A stretch of 54,346 nucleotides of DNA from Isosphaeraceae bacterium (GCA_025356435.1 JANXSY010000152.1:1-54346), one strand, 5' to 3'; shown: positions 9,051 through 17,395, numbered from the stretch's first letter. Numbers and translations: made by a program. Notes: generated by a model not told the origin, from the letters alone.

Positions 9051-10481
9051 ATGATTCCGCATCGCGAATGGACGACCAGCAGACGCGACTTTCTCGCCCG
9101 CGCCGGACTCGGTTTCGGGGGACTGGCGCTGGCCGCAATGCTTGCTGACGAAGAGGCGCGGGCCGAAGTCCCCAAGATTGACCCCCGCCAGCCCGTCTCT
9201 CCGCGCACGCCCCACTTCGCGAGCAAGGCCGACCACGTCATCTTCCTCTTCATGGAGGGTGGGCCGAGCCATATCGACCTCTTCGACCCCAAGCCCGAGC
9301 TGACCAAGCGGCAAGGCCAGCCTCTGCCCGCCAGCTTCGGCAAGGTCTTCACCCCGATGGGCGTCGGCGGCAACAACCTGCTGGCGACTAGCCACAAGTT
9401 CAAGCAGCATGGCAAGTCGGGCACCTGGGTCTCCGACTGGTATCCCGAGATCGCCACGGTCGTCGACGACATCGCCCTGATCCGGTCGTGCTGGGCCGAT
9501 GGTGTGAATCACGTCGGCAGCGTCTGCCAGATGAACACCGGTAGCATCCTCGCCGGTCGCCCGAGCCTGGGGGCCTGGGTCACTTATGGCCTGGGCACGA
9601 CCAACCAAGACCTTCCCGCGTTCGTCGTGATGAATGACGCGGCCGAACCGGTCGGCGGACCACGGAACTGGGGCAACGCCTGGCTACCCGCGACCTTCCA
9701 GGGTACCCCGTTCCGCAAAGACGGAGCCCCGATCCTCTACCTGAACCCGCCCGGCGGCATCACCGACGCCCAGCAGCGGGCCAAGCTCGAACTGATCTCC
9801 GGCCTCGACCGTCGTCACGCCGAGCCTCGCAAAGACGACTCCCGCCTTTCCGCCCGGCTCGCTGCCTACGAACTCGCCTACCGGATGCAGGCCGAGGCCC
9901 CCGAGGCGGTCGACCTGGGGAAGGAGTCGGCCGAGACCAAGACGCTCTACGGCCTCGAAGACGACCGCTGCAAGGAGTTCGGCGCGATGTGCCTGCGCGC
10001 CCGACGGCTCGTAGAGCGAGGTGTCCGCTTCGTCCAGCTCTACTGCGGCTCGGGCAGCCAGTGGGACGCCCATAGCAACCTCGAAGGCAACCACTCCAAG
10101 CTCTGCGCCCGCAGCGATCGGCCTGTCGCGGGCCTCATCAAAGACCTCAAGCGTCGCGGCCTGTTGGAGCGCACGCTCGTGATCTGGGGCGGCGAGTTCG
10201 GTCGAACCCCGATGACCGAGGGGAAAGACGGTCGCGACCACAACCCCTACGGCTTCAGCATGTTCATGGCGGGCGGGGGGATCAAACCCGGCATCACCTT
10301 CGGCGCAACCGACGAGTTCGGCCTCTACGCCGTTGAAGACAAGGTTCACGTCCACGACATCCACGCCACGATCCTGAATCAGCTCGGCCTCGACCACCTC
10401 CGTCTCACCTTCCCCCGCGACGGCCGCAACGAACGCCTGACCGTCAACGCCGGCAAGGTGATCAAGCCGATCCTGGCGTGA
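9051..10481 (+). CDS. DUF1501 family protein, TAT-exported
   Basis: A 476-residue protein of the DUF1501 family, alkaline-phosphatase/sulfatase-superfamily related. The N-terminus SRRDFLARAGLGFGGLALAAM is a twin-arginine signal (RR at 11-12). Family blocks are HVIFLFMEGGPSHIDLFDPKP, GVNHVGSVCQMNTGS, GVRFVQLYCGSGSQWDAHSN and the metal-site-like VIWGGEFGRTPM..GRDHNPYGFSMFMAGGGI. It has a good GGAGG ribosome site. DUF1501 and DUF1549/1553 genes are standard neighbours in planctomycetes and probably act together outside the cytoplasm; the substrate is unknown. Confidence 0.93.
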   Translation: MIPHREWTTSRRDFLARAGLGFGGLALAAMLADEEARAEVPKIDPRQPVSPRTPHFASKADHVIFLFMEGGPSHIDLFDPKPELTKRQGQPLPASFGKVFTPMGVGGNNLLATSHKFKQHGKSGTWVSDWYPEIATVVDDIALIRSCWADGVNHVGSVCQMNTGSILAGRPSLGAWVTYGLGTTNQDLPAFVVMNDAAEPVGGPRNWGNAWLPATFQGTPFRKDGAPILYLNPPGGITDAQQRAKLELISGLDRRHAEPRKDDSRLSARLAAYELAYRMQAEAPEAVDLGKESAETKTLYGLEDDRCKEFGAMCLRARRLVERGVRFVQLYCGSGSQWDAHSNLEGNHSKLCARSDRPVAGLIKDLKRRGLLERTLVIWGGEFGRTPMTEGKDGRDHNPYGFSMFMAGGGIKPGITFGATDEFGLYAVEDKVHVHDIHATILNQLGLDHLRLTFPRDGRNERLTVNAGKVIKPILA

Positions 10482-10557
10482 ATGTCCACCGGCAAGCGAT
10501 GGGCGGAAGAGAAAACCGGTCTCCGGCCAAGCACACTCTCGGCAGGACTGCGGAACG

Positions 10558-11013
10558 ATGAATGCCAAGCTCACGGAACTTCTCAATAAGAAGCAGAAGC
10601 AAGCGGGAGCTGGCGAGAGCATCGACTGGGACGACCGTCGGAATGTCTATATCGCTGCGGTCAAGGGCCTCTACCAGCAAATCGAGGCGGAGCTGACCGA
10701 CGCGATCAAGCAGGGAATCGTGACGCTACGGAAGCGGCCAAAGGATCTGACCGAGAACTATATCGGGACGTATTCCGTGGATGACCTAATTCTGGTCATC
10801 GGCGATGAGCAGGTCCGCTTGGCACCCCGAGGGCGAAATATTGTCGGTGCCGCCGGTCGTGTCGACGTGGTCGGCGAACGTGGTGAGGCAACGCTGATCT
10901 TGCAGCCCGGTGCGACCTGGGAGTTTGTACAAACCCGCCAGCCTACGCTACAGACCGTGCCGTTCGACGGTTCCACTCTCGCTGCGGTGCTACAGTTCGT
11001 GATGCGGGTTTAA
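10558..11013 (+). CDS. Uncharacterised protein encoded directly upstream of a HEPN gene
   Basis: A 151-residue soluble protein that I do not recognise. It starts with a charged helical N-terminus (NKKQKQAGAGESIDWDDRRNVYIAAVKGLYQQIEAEL) followed by a beta-rich half (VDDLILVIGDEQVRLAPRG..RVDVVGERGEATLILQPGATWEFV). No signal peptide, membrane segment or metal motif is visible. Its stop lies only five bases before the start of the HEPN gene, so the two are almost certainly cotranscribed. By analogy with HEPN toxin pairs it could be an antitoxin, sensor or accessory protein; that is inference from position only. Confidence 0.7.
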   Translation: MNAKLTELLNKKQKQAGAGESIDWDDRRNVYIAAVKGLYQQIEAELTDAIKQGIVTLRKRPKDLTENYIGTYSVDDLILVIGDEQVRLAPRGRNIVGAAGRVDVVGERGEATLILQPGATWEFVQTRQPTLQTVPFDGSTLAAVLQFVMRV

Positions 11014-11018
11014 CCGCA

Positions 11019-11588
11019 ATGCCCGTCCCGTTCTTCGTTGACGAGACTGCAGAGCCGCAAACGCTCGACGAGATTCGTGACTGGCATCGGGGGATCGTCG
11101 ATGCGCTCCTCGGTCGGCGCACTCTCGTGCAGAATGCAATCCGGGTCGGCTCGACGGTCTCTTCGCTATTCGTGGGCATGACGGAGAGCGACGTTGACGC
11201 CCACTATGACTCACAACGGCGTGAGTTGGATCGGCTCACCGTGCTCAACCTGGTGGCGAGCGCGGAGGCGACCATCAGGGTTGATTACTTCCGCCGCGTT
11301 AAGGGAAAGCGGAAAGACCTGCTCGCGGTCACCTATCGGAAATGGCACAAGACGCTCTCGGCCAAGAAGAAACCTCGTCCGAACTTCGATGACGGCGGAA
11401 TTCTTGACGTGCTCAAACAGGCCGGCGTGTTGGACAAGACCATAATCGGGCGGTATCGCGAGTGTCTCAGGGCGCGGCACTAGGTAGGTCACGGTCGATT
11501 CTGGGCTAAACCCGTGGAGGTCGATCGGCTCGATCCGAACGATGTCTATGCTCGCGCCGACGCGCTGCTGCGGGCGTTGCCTATCTGA
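11019..11588 (+). pseudogene. HEPN-domain protein (RiboL-PSP-like), interrupted by TAG inside its RX4H motif
   Basis: The first open part ends at TAG 11481-11483 after 154 residues (…YRECLRARH). In the same frame translation continues VGHGRFWAKPVEVDRLD… to TGA at 11586-11588, giving 189 residues if the amber codon is read as an amino acid. The joined sequence matches my recollection of the RiboL-PSP HEPN signature RHW(V/L)xHGRYW. The stop sits where a Trp (TGG) is expected, between R153 and H158 of the RX4H RNase motif. HEPN proteins of this type are ribonuclease toxins or partners of phosphatases and nucleotidyltransferases. A single G-to-A change explains the truncation; readthrough or sequencing error are alternatives. 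The N-terminal helical part (NLVASAEATIRVDYFRR) is intact. Confidence 0.75.
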
Positions 11589-11809
11589 GAGATCAGTGGC
11601 CTGATCCCCGGCACGGTAGGTCTATCCGCCAGGAACGATCCGCAACCATGCCGAGGCTATCTTCGCCTATGCCGAAGCTCGCCGGTAGGCGGCCGATGAG
11701 ATAGAACTAGAGTTGAGCGTGTTTCCGATCCAGAATGGTAGGGGGCCGATTCTTGACCCGAATGTGGGTGGGGCCCGGATTGAGTCTCACGATCTCAGGA
11801 GAGATGTCG
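11589..11809. other. Probable gene debris between the HEPN gene and the FMN reductase
   Basis: No intact gene. The plus strand shows a short coding-like run with in-frame stops at about 11611 and 11686: residues such as IRNHAEAIFAYAEARR, then after a stop AADEIELELSVF. It could be the tail of a further degraded gene of the same unit, but the run is too short to name. The ribosome site AGGAGAG of the next gene lies at 11797-11803. Confidence 0.35.
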
Positions 11810-12391
11810 ATGAGCCGAGCCGCTAAAATCCTGGCCTTTGCGGGTAGTGCCCGCGAGTCGTCGCACAACAAGATGCTGCTGGCAATCGCCATTGAGGGGG
11901 CGAGGGCGGCGGGGGCTGAGGTGACGCGAATTGATCTCCGAGACTTTCCGATGCCGCTCATGGATGAAGACCTGGAGGCGGCGGGCGGCACCCCCGAGCA
12001 GGCCGGGCGGCTCAAAGACCTGTTCGACGCCCATGACGGACTGCTGATCGCCTGCCCCGAATATAACAGCTCGATAGCGCCGCTGCTCAAGAACACGATC
12101 GACTGGGTCTCCCGGCCCGACGCCCGTCGAAAGTCGGTCGCGTGCTACACGGGCAAAGTCGCCGCGATTCTCTCGGCCTCGCCGGGCAGCCTGGGAGGGA
12201 TTCGTGGGCTGGTCCACGTTCGGTCGATCCTGGGCAATATCGGGGTGTTGGTGATCCCTGACCAGATCGCGCTACCAAGGTCGTTCGAATCGTTTCATAC
12301 CGACGGGACGATCAAGGACGTGAAGATGCACGCAGACGTGACCGCGCTTGGGGCGAAGCTGGCGCAGGTAACGGCTCAGCTCCATCCCTGA
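11810..12391 (+). CDS. NAD(P)H-dependent FMN reductase family protein
   Basis: A 193-residue flavodoxin-fold reductase of the FMN_red family (chromate/quinone reductase-like), using NAD(P)H and FMN in the cytoplasm. Signatures are ILAFAGSARESSHNKMLL for the FMN phosphate site at residues ~8-24 and ACPEYNSSIAPLLKNTIDW at ~81-99, which contacts the flavin. The ATG at 11810 is preferred over those at 11735 and 11804 because AGGAGAG (11797-11803) is then six bases upstream and the protein has the normal family length. The physiological substrate cannot be read from the sequence. Confidence 0.92.
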   Translation: MSRAAKILAFAGSARESSHNKMLLAIAIEGARAAGAEVTRIDLRDFPMPLMDEDLEAAGGTPEQAGRLKDLFDAHDGLLIACPEYNSSIAPLLKNTIDWVSRPDARRKSVACYTGKVAAILSASPGSLGGIRGLVHVRSILGNIGVLVIPDQIALPRSFESFHTDGTIKDVKMHADVTALGAKLAQVTAQLHP

Positions 12392-12415
12392 CCCCGGCGG
12401 AGGAAAGCCAGAGAG

Positions 12416-12453
12416 GCATCGCCCCCGCCTTGATACGGAAAGCGGGGGGATGC
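12416..12453. terminator. GC-rich hairpin between convergent genes
   Basis: GCATCGCCCCCGC (12416-12428) faces GCGGGGGGATGC (12442-12453), a nearly perfect 12-bp stem with a ~13-base loop. It lies between the ends of the plus-strand FMN reductase and the minus-strand lipoprotein. There is no T-tract on either strand, so it may be a transcript-end stabiliser or a factor-assisted terminator. Confidence 0.45.
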
Positions 12454-12504
12454 CCACCCGGCGAGGAGGCCATCCCGGGCGAGGACGGCCCTCGGTTCCG
12501 TACT

Positions 12505-12702
12505 TTATTTGGTCGCGCGGTCGATTGCCCGACCAGCCTTCTCGCCGGGTCCCGAGGGGGGATTGACGGCGTCTTTGATGTTATCTACACCTTTGTCAAT
12601 CGAGGCCCCAGCCTTCTCGGCCGGTCCCTTCTCGCAGCCAGTGAAGGTTCCGAGGGTCAGGGCGACAAGGGTCATCGGGATCAGCGACTTCAGGTTGAGC
12701 AT
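12505..12702 (-). CDS. Small predicted lipoprotein
   Basis: A 65-residue protein with a signal peptide (MLNLKSLIPMTLVALTLGTF) and a lipobox ending TGC, Cys at residue 23. The mature part has the internal repeat GPAEKAGASIDKGVDN / GPGEKAGRAIDRATK, an amphipathic pattern like small entericidin-type or LEA-like envelope proteins. The start at 12702 has AGGAA upstream and gives a normal signal peptide; the in-frame ATG at 12738 would add 12 residues. Function unknown; envelope location inferred. Confidence 0.72.
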   Translation of the reverse strand: MLNLKSLIPMTLVALTLGTFTGCEKGPAEKAGASIDKGVDNIKDAVNPPSGPGEKAGRAIDRATK

Positions 12703-12803
12703 GAGGTTCCTTCCGGAGACGGGTGAAGGCTGAGCCAACGGCTCCGCCGCGAGACATCTTCTGCTTTGGCTGCAAAGTCAGTGCCAAACCCGCCTCCTTC
12801 GGA

Positions 12804-13583
12804 TCAAGGTTTGAGATACTCCTCGCCTTCGAGTCCGTTGAGGTAGGCGAGGGTGGGCTCCAGTCCCTCGACGGGGCGACCGGGGACGCGGCCGGCGAGG
12901 TCGCATTCGTGGAGCAGGCGGAGGTCGTCGAGGTACTCAGCCGGCTCGGTTGGGCGTCGGGCTCGGGGGTTGTCGTCGAGATCGTGATGGTGTGCGATCA
13001 GCCAGAGGGTCCGGTCGGTCACAGCGCCTCGCAGGGCCTCGACCCCCGCCACGACATGGTCGCCCGGCCCGGTCCCCTTGCCGACGTCGTGCAACAGCGC
13101 GGCAAGGAGGAACTCCTCGTCATAGGGCCGGGCCTCGCGGGCGATCTCGAAGACCTGAAGGCTATGGTAGAGGGCGTCTCCCTCGGGGTGGGTCTTGGGG
13201 TTTTGCTTGACCGCTTCGAGCGGGATGAGCCTCAGCCGATAGACGGTGAACCGCTCGAGATGGTCGGCCATCCGGCCCACGTCACCGATTGGCTCGGGCT
13301 CTTCGATCGGCCCGACCGGATCTCCCGAGCGGACCAGGGCGACGGCCTCGGTGCGGACTTCGGAGTCGCTCGGCAGGTCGCCCGGCCGGACACTTCGTCC
13401 GAGCACCGCCGCAGCCTTGCGTTTGGCGGTATAAAGTTCGGACTCGGTGAGGGCTTCGAGCCAGGTCGAGTCGTCGGGCTCACGGGCGGCGACCAACCGA
13501 CGCGCGGCCTCCTGGGCGATCTGGCGGCGGAGCCGGTCGTCGGCGAGGGGCGTCCGGTGGGCTTTCTTGTATCGGTCGTGCAT
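12804..13583 (-). CDS. HD-domain phosphohydrolase
   Basis: A 259-residue cytoplasmic protein. The metal site of the HD superfamily is visible as H140 (ALYHSLQVFEIA), H165-D166 (FLLAALLHDVGKG) and a later H176 (GDHVVAG) with HHHD near 200. The layout resembles the HD module found with tRNA nucleotidyltransferases and small nucleotide phosphohydrolases. The ~100-residue N-terminus is charged and not recognised. It follows the nicotinamidase-like gene by 21 bases on the same strand, so both are probably on one transcript. The substrate is unknown. Confidence 0.85.
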   Translation of the reverse strand: MHDRYKKAHRTPLADDRLRRQIAQEAARRLVAAREPDDSTWLEALTESELYTAKRKAAAVLGRSVRPGDLPSDSEVRTEAVALVRSGDPVGPIEEPEPIGDVGRMADHLERFTVYRLRLIPLEAVKQNPKTHPEGDALYHSLQVFEIAREARPYDEEFLLAALLHDVGKGTGPGDHVVAGVEALRGAVTDRTLWLIAHHHDLDDNPRARRPTEPAEYLDDLRLLHECDLAGRVPGRPVEGLEPTLAYLNGLEGEEYLKP

Positions 13584-13604
13584 GGGTGATGTCGATCTAT
13601 CGGT

Positions 13605-14204
13605 TTATGGAAGTCCGAGGACGGTCTCGGTGAGAGTTAGCAACACGCCCCGTTGGGCGAACTCGGTGAGCAGGCCCGGCTCGGCTTCAGGGTTGACCGG
13701 TCGGATGGCGTCGACAATGAGGGTTGTTGGATAACCCCGACTGAGCAGCCCCTCGACCGCCGCCCTGACGCAGTAGTCGGTCGCGACGCCGTAGACCACG
13801 AAGGTCGATCCGTCCCGGGCATATCGAGCGAAGAGGGCGTCGGCGTCGTTGCGATGGAAGAGGTCGTAGTCGTCCTTCTGGATGGTCAGATGGGGCGGCG
13901 GTTCGGCCTCCAGCGCCTCCCCAACGGGCAAGACCAGGCTGCCCGGCCAGTCCGTCGCCTCGATACGCTCCTGGCCCCTCGTGCCGATCATGCAGTGGGG
14001 AGGGAAGGTCGAAAGCTCGGGAGATCGGGGCGTATGGGCGCAGGCGGTCGCAATCACGGGGATGCCCCGCTCGCGGGCAAAGGCGGTCAGGCGGGCGAGG
14101 TTGGGGATGATCGCGGGGCTGCCTTCGATGAACAGCGAACCGCCCGGTTCGAGGAAGTCTCGCTGGGTGTCGACGTCAAGGAAGACGAGTGGGCCGTTCA
14201 GCAT
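13605..14204 (-). CDS. Cysteine hydrolase, isochorismatase/nicotinamidase family
   Basis: A 199-residue hydrolase with a complete family triad: D12 (VDTQRDF), K110 (QKDDYDLF) and C145 (GVATDYCVRAAV). The cis-peptide region GVATDYCV and the PPHCMIGT segment fit nicotinamidase-type enzymes, which convert nicotinamide to nicotinate in NAD salvage, but isochorismatase or other amide substrates cannot be excluded. I take the start at 14204, where the core beta strand begins normally; an open frame extends to 14333 without family support. It is divergent from the HAD gene and probably cotranscribed with the HD gene. Confidence 0.87.
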   Translation of the reverse strand: MLNGPLVFLDVDTQRDFLEPGGSLFIEGSPAIIPNLARLTAFARERGIPVIATACAHTPRSPELSTFPPHCMIGTRGQERIEATDWPGSLVLPVGEALEAEPPPHLTIQKDDYDLFHRNDADALFARYARDGSTFVVYGVATDYCVRAAVEGLLSRGYPTTLIVDAIRPVNPEAEPGLLTEFAQRGVLLTLTETVLGLP

Positions 14205-14365
14205 GGGCAAAGGGTCTGCGAGGGCCTCGGACAGGGGCGGGTTGCTACCCTTCCGATCATAGCAACGGCAGCGCGCCGGGGCGACAGCTTGCGTGGGACC
14301 GTGCCGGGGCTGACAATGGGCCGTTGATCGCAACGGATGACCTGATATCGGCCGGAGAGACGACG

Positions 14366-14980
14366 ATGACCGAGGCCCCGACGCTCTTCTTCGATGTGGG
14401 CGGCGTGCTCCTGACCAACGGCTGGGACACCGGATCTCGCAAGCGAGCGGCCGAGGTCTTCGGCCTCGAATACCAGGAGTTCCAGACCCGCCACGAGATG
14501 GTCAAGACGGCCTTCGAGACCGGCCAGATCGGCCTCGACGCCTATGTAAAGAAGACGATCTTCCACAAGCCGAGGTCGTTCAGTCCCGAAGCCTTCAAGG
14601 AGTTCATGTATGGGACTTCGGCAATCATCGGCGACACGCTCGACTTCGTCCGAGCCCTCGCCGAGACGGGCAAGTACAAGCTCTATACGCTGAATAATGA
14701 GTCGCGCGAACTGCATGAGCGCCGGGTGAAGACGTTCGGCCTCCAGCCCCTCTTCCGGGGGTTCCTGACCTCGTGCTATCTCGGCCGGGTGAAGCCCGAT
14801 GAGGACATTTACCGGAACGCGCTGGGGATTGCCGACTGCGGCCGCGAGCAGGCCCTGTTCATCGACGACCGCGAGATGAACATCGAGGCGGCGTCGGCCC
14901 TTGGGCTCAATACCTACCGGTTCGTCGGCCTGGAACCGCTCCGGGCCTTCTTGAAGCAGACCTGGAACATCGAAGCCTGA
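14366..14980 (+). CDS. HAD-superfamily phosphatase (YihX-like)
   Basis: A 204-residue HAD subfamily IA protein. Motif I is LFFDVGGVLL with nucleophile D10; the usual second Asp of DxD is replaced by Gly, as in YihX-like and epoxide-hydrolase-N-terminal-like members. Motif II is YTLNNES, the Lys motif lies at LGRVKPDEDIY, and motif IV is LFIDDREMNIEAA. A helical cap spans about residues 20-90. Relatives hydrolyse sugar phosphates such as glucose 1-phosphate, but the substrate is not predictable here. The ATG at 14366 has GGAGA upstream and gives the family length; an upstream open frame to 14189 overlaps the divergent gene and is not used. Confidence 0.9.
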   Translation: MTEAPTLFFDVGGVLLTNGWDTGSRKRAAEVFGLEYQEFQTRHEMVKTAFETGQIGLDAYVKKTIFHKPRSFSPEAFKEFMYGTSAIIGDTLDFVRALAETGKYKLYTLNNESRELHERRVKTFGLQPLFRGFLTSCYLGRVKPDEDIYRNALGIADCGREQALFIDDREMNIEAASALGLNTYRFVGLEPLRAFLKQTWNIEA

Positions 14981-15068
14981 GCGTTCGCCAAACATTCCGA
15001 CCTTGTCCGCCCCGGGGTCGGCGTTAAGATAGGGAACTCGTGATCCCTGCTACCCTGGGAGGTACGGC

Positions 15069-16334
15069 GTGCGGATTGCCTATTTTGACTGCTTCAGTGG
15101 GATCGCGGGCGACATGACCCTGGCCGCGCTCGTCGATGCCGGGGTCGACCCTCGCGCGATCCAGTCGGCGGTGGCCAGCCTGGGGCTCCCCTGCGAGCTG
15201 ACCTTTGAGACGGTCAAGCGGTGCGGCTTCCGGGCCAACTATGCACGGGTCATCACGCCTCCAGAGCACGCCCATCGGCATCTCCACCACATCGAGGCGA
15301 TGATCGACCGGAGCACCCTCACCCCCCGCCAGAACGACCTGGCGAAGCGGATCTTCCGCAAACTGGGGGAAGCCGAGGCGGCGTCGCACGGGGTCGATAT
15401 CCAGAAGGTCCACTTCCACGAGGTCGGGGCCGTTGACTCGATCGTCGACATCGTGGGCTCGGCAGTCGGGCTTGACCTGCTCGGGGTCGACCGGTTCGAG
15501 GCCAGCGCCATCCCGCCGGGTCGCGGTTTCATCCGCGCAGCGCACGGCCGGATGCCCCTGCCCGCCCCCGCGACGGCAACGCTCCTGAAGGGCATCCCCC
15601 TGGCCGAGTCGACCGTCGACTTCGAGCTGACCACCCCCACCGGAGCGGCGATTATCGCGACCGTCGCCGAGGCGTTCGGCCCCTTGCCCGCGATGACCGT
15701 CGAGGCGATCGGCCTCGGCGCGGGGACCAAAGACTTTCCCGACCAGGCAAACATCCTCCGCATCTTCATCGGCAAGGTTCACCTGCCTGCGTCGACCGAC
15801 CGCGTCTGGGTGCTCGAGACCAACCTCGACGACCTGCCGGGCGAGGTCGTTGCCTATGCGACGGCGAAGCTCATGGAATGTGGTGCCCTTGATGCGTTCG
15901 TGACGCCGATTCAGATGAAGAAGAACCGGCCCGGGGTGATGATTACGGTCTTGTGCGACGAGCCCAAGATCGGCGACCTGGAAGAGATCCTCTTCCGCGA
16001 GACGACCACGCTGGGCATCCGCCGCTATCCCGTGAGCCGGCACAAGCTCAAGCGGCAGGCGGCGGAGGTCGAGACCCCGTTTGGCACGATCAAGGGAAAG
16101 CTCGGCTGGCTCGAAGGCCGGCCGCCGACATTTAGCCCCGAATACGAAGACTGTGCCCGCGTCGCCCGCGATGGCGGCGTGCCGCTTCGCGACGTCTACC
16201 AGGCCGCGCACTCGGCCTATGCGCAGGCCCGACCGACCACGGCCCCTGCTCCGCCAGCGGGCGTGGTGGACCACTCTCACAGCCACGATCACCCCCATTC
16301 TCACCCCCACGACCACCCCAAGGACTCGGGGTGA
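15069..16334 (+). CDS. larC: Nickel pincer cofactor biosynthesis protein LarC
   Basis: A 421-residue homologue of LarC, the CTP-dependent nickel insertase (cyclometallase) that completes the nickel-pincer nucleotide cofactor of lactate racemase and related enzymes. Diagnostic segments are RIAYFDCFSGIAGDM at the N-terminus, VHFHEVGAVDSIVDIVG and PTGAAII in the middle, and ETNLDDLPGE. The C-terminus ends in a His/Asp-rich run (HSHSHDHPHSHPHDH, residues ~403-417) likely to bind nickel. In Lactobacillus larC is split and joined by frameshifting; here it is one continuous frame. The start is GTG with GGGAGG upstream. larB, larE and larA are not in the window. It may be first in an operon with the four genes downstream. 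Confidence 0.94.
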   Translation: MRIAYFDCFSGIAGDMTLAALVDAGVDPRAIQSAVASLGLPCELTFETVKRCGFRANYARVITPPEHAHRHLHHIEAMIDRSTLTPRQNDLAKRIFRKLGEAEAASHGVDIQKVHFHEVGAVDSIVDIVGSAVGLDLLGVDRFEASAIPPGRGFIRAAHGRMPLPAPATATLLKGIPLAESTVDFELTTPTGAAIIATVAEAFGPLPAMTVEAIGLGAGTKDFPDQANILRIFIGKVHLPASTDRVWVLETNLDDLPGEVVAYATAKLMECGALDAFVTPIQMKKNRPGVMITVLCDEPKIGDLEEILFRETTTLGIRRYPVSRHKLKRQAAEVETPFGTIKGKLGWLEGRPPTFSPEYEDCARVARDGGVPLRDVYQAAHSAYAQARPTTAPAPPAGVVDHSHSHDHPHSHPHDHPKDSG

Positions 16335-16380
16335 TCGAGTCTCGGTCCCGGAGCATGGATGCCCAAGGAGGGACACGGCG

Positions 16381-16902
16381 ATGACACAGATCTGGCAGTT
16401 CTCGGCTCTGGCGACACTGGCCTCCGCGACCCTCGCCCTAGCATGGGCGTCGATCGCGCTGGCAAGGCGGGCCGGCGCGTCAAGGTCGGCGTCGGCCGCC
16501 CTGGGAAAGCGAGTCGATGACCTCTCGTTGCGGCTCCGGGCGGTCGAGACCCGGCCCTCCTTGGCGACACCGAAGCCGCCTACTCGTCCGACAGCGGCCC
16601 CAACCCCGGCCCGGCGCGGCGTGACTCGACGGGTTGACGCGCCAATGCCCTTCGCATCGGCCGGCCCGACTCTGATCGCGGTGCCGAGCCTGGCGTCCTT
16701 GGGGAGCGAGGCTGTGGCGATCGAGGCCGCTGGTGGGCTCTCACGGAGATTCGGAGCAATCTGGACCCTCGCTGACTCCGGAGAATCAGCCGGGGCTATC
16801 GCGGGAGCGACCGGGTACCCGATCGGCCAGGTTGAGCTGATCCTGGGCCTACGACGGAGTTCGGGACTCGCCGAACCCTCGGGGGCTTCGAGCTATGAAT
16901 GA
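16381..16902 (+). CDS. Membrane-anchored coiled-coil protein of unknown function
   Basis: A 173-residue protein. One N-terminal transmembrane helix (~residues 5-27) is followed by a short coiled coil (SASAALGKRVDDLSLRLRAVETR), a Pro/Ala-rich linker, and a C-terminal helix-turn-helix-like segment (ADSGESAGAIAGATGYPIGQVELILGLRR). That last motif resembles the C-terminus of uncharacterised membrane proteins of the DUF6115/DUF2802 type. It has a strong AAGGAGGG ribosome site, lies 46 bases after larC, and overlaps the next gene by 8 bases, indicating a coupled operon. Function unknown. Confidence 0.72.
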   Translation: MTQIWQFSALATLASATLALAWASIALARRAGASRSASAALGKRVDDLSLRLRAVETRPSLATPKPPTRPTAAPTPARRGVTRRVDAPMPFASAGPTLIAVPSLASLGSEAVAIEAAGGLSRRFGAIWTLADSGESAGAIAGATGYPIGQVELILGLRRSSGLAEPSGASSYE

Positions 16903-17395
16903 CGAACTTATCCCCCTCGACCCCGTCGCCGCCGCCTGCATCGACCGGACCCGCTCGTCCGTCCTGAACGTTCTCGTCGTCGTCGGGGCCGGGATCGCCG
17001 CGAGCGGACTGGTCCTGGGCCGGCTTGACCGGGGGGCTGTCTTGTGGGACCCCATCACGTCGTGGCGGATCGCCGTGGCCGTGCTTGTGGCGATCTTCCT
17101 CGCGAGCCGGCTCCTGCTCCGTGTCGGGTCGGGCCGCGAGGCCCTGCGAGATGCGTCCGGCCGGGCGGCGCGATTCACTCGGGCACATGTCGTCTCGGCG
17201 GTCGTCGGCGGCCTCGCGGTGCCGCTGGGATTCGCCTACGGATGGGCGATCCAGCCCAAGATCGAGGCCGTCAGCCCGTTCTGGGTCGTCGCCCTCGCGA
17301 CAGGCTTCCTCGCGCTGCCCCGGGGCCAGGAACTCGACGGATTCGACGACCCGATGCCTGACCCCGACCCTCAGTCCCGACGGGAGTCGGCATGA
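16895..17395 (+). CDS. Small integral membrane protein in the glycosyltransferase operon
   Basis: A 166-residue protein with about four transmembrane segments: ~24-42 (LNVLVVVGAGIAASGLVLG), ~58-74 (IAVAVLVAIFLASRLLL), ~98-118 (VVSAVVGGLAVPLGFAYGWAI) and ~125-142 (SPFWVVALATGFLALP). The C-terminal tail is acidic and Pro-rich. It overlaps the gene before by 8 bases and the glycosyltransferase by 4 bases (ATGA), so translation is coupled. I do not recognise a family; position suggests a membrane partner for the glycosyltransferase or its lipid substrate. Confidence 0.72.
   Translation: MNDELIPLDPVAAACIDRTRSSVLNVLVVVGAGIAASGLVLGRLDRGAVLWDPITSWRIAVAVLVAIFLASRLLLRVGSGREALRDASGRAARFTRAHVVSAVVGGLAVPLGFAYGWAIQPKIEAVSPFWVVALATGFLALPRGQELDGFDDPMPDPDPQSRRESA

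Noticed and set aside
11481..11483. Programmed recoding (pyrrolysine or selenocysteine) at the HEPN stop codon
   Set aside because: The codon is TAG, not TGA, so selenocysteine does not apply. No downstream stimulatory hairpin is evident and the expected residue is Trp. A simple nonsense mutation or base error is more likely.
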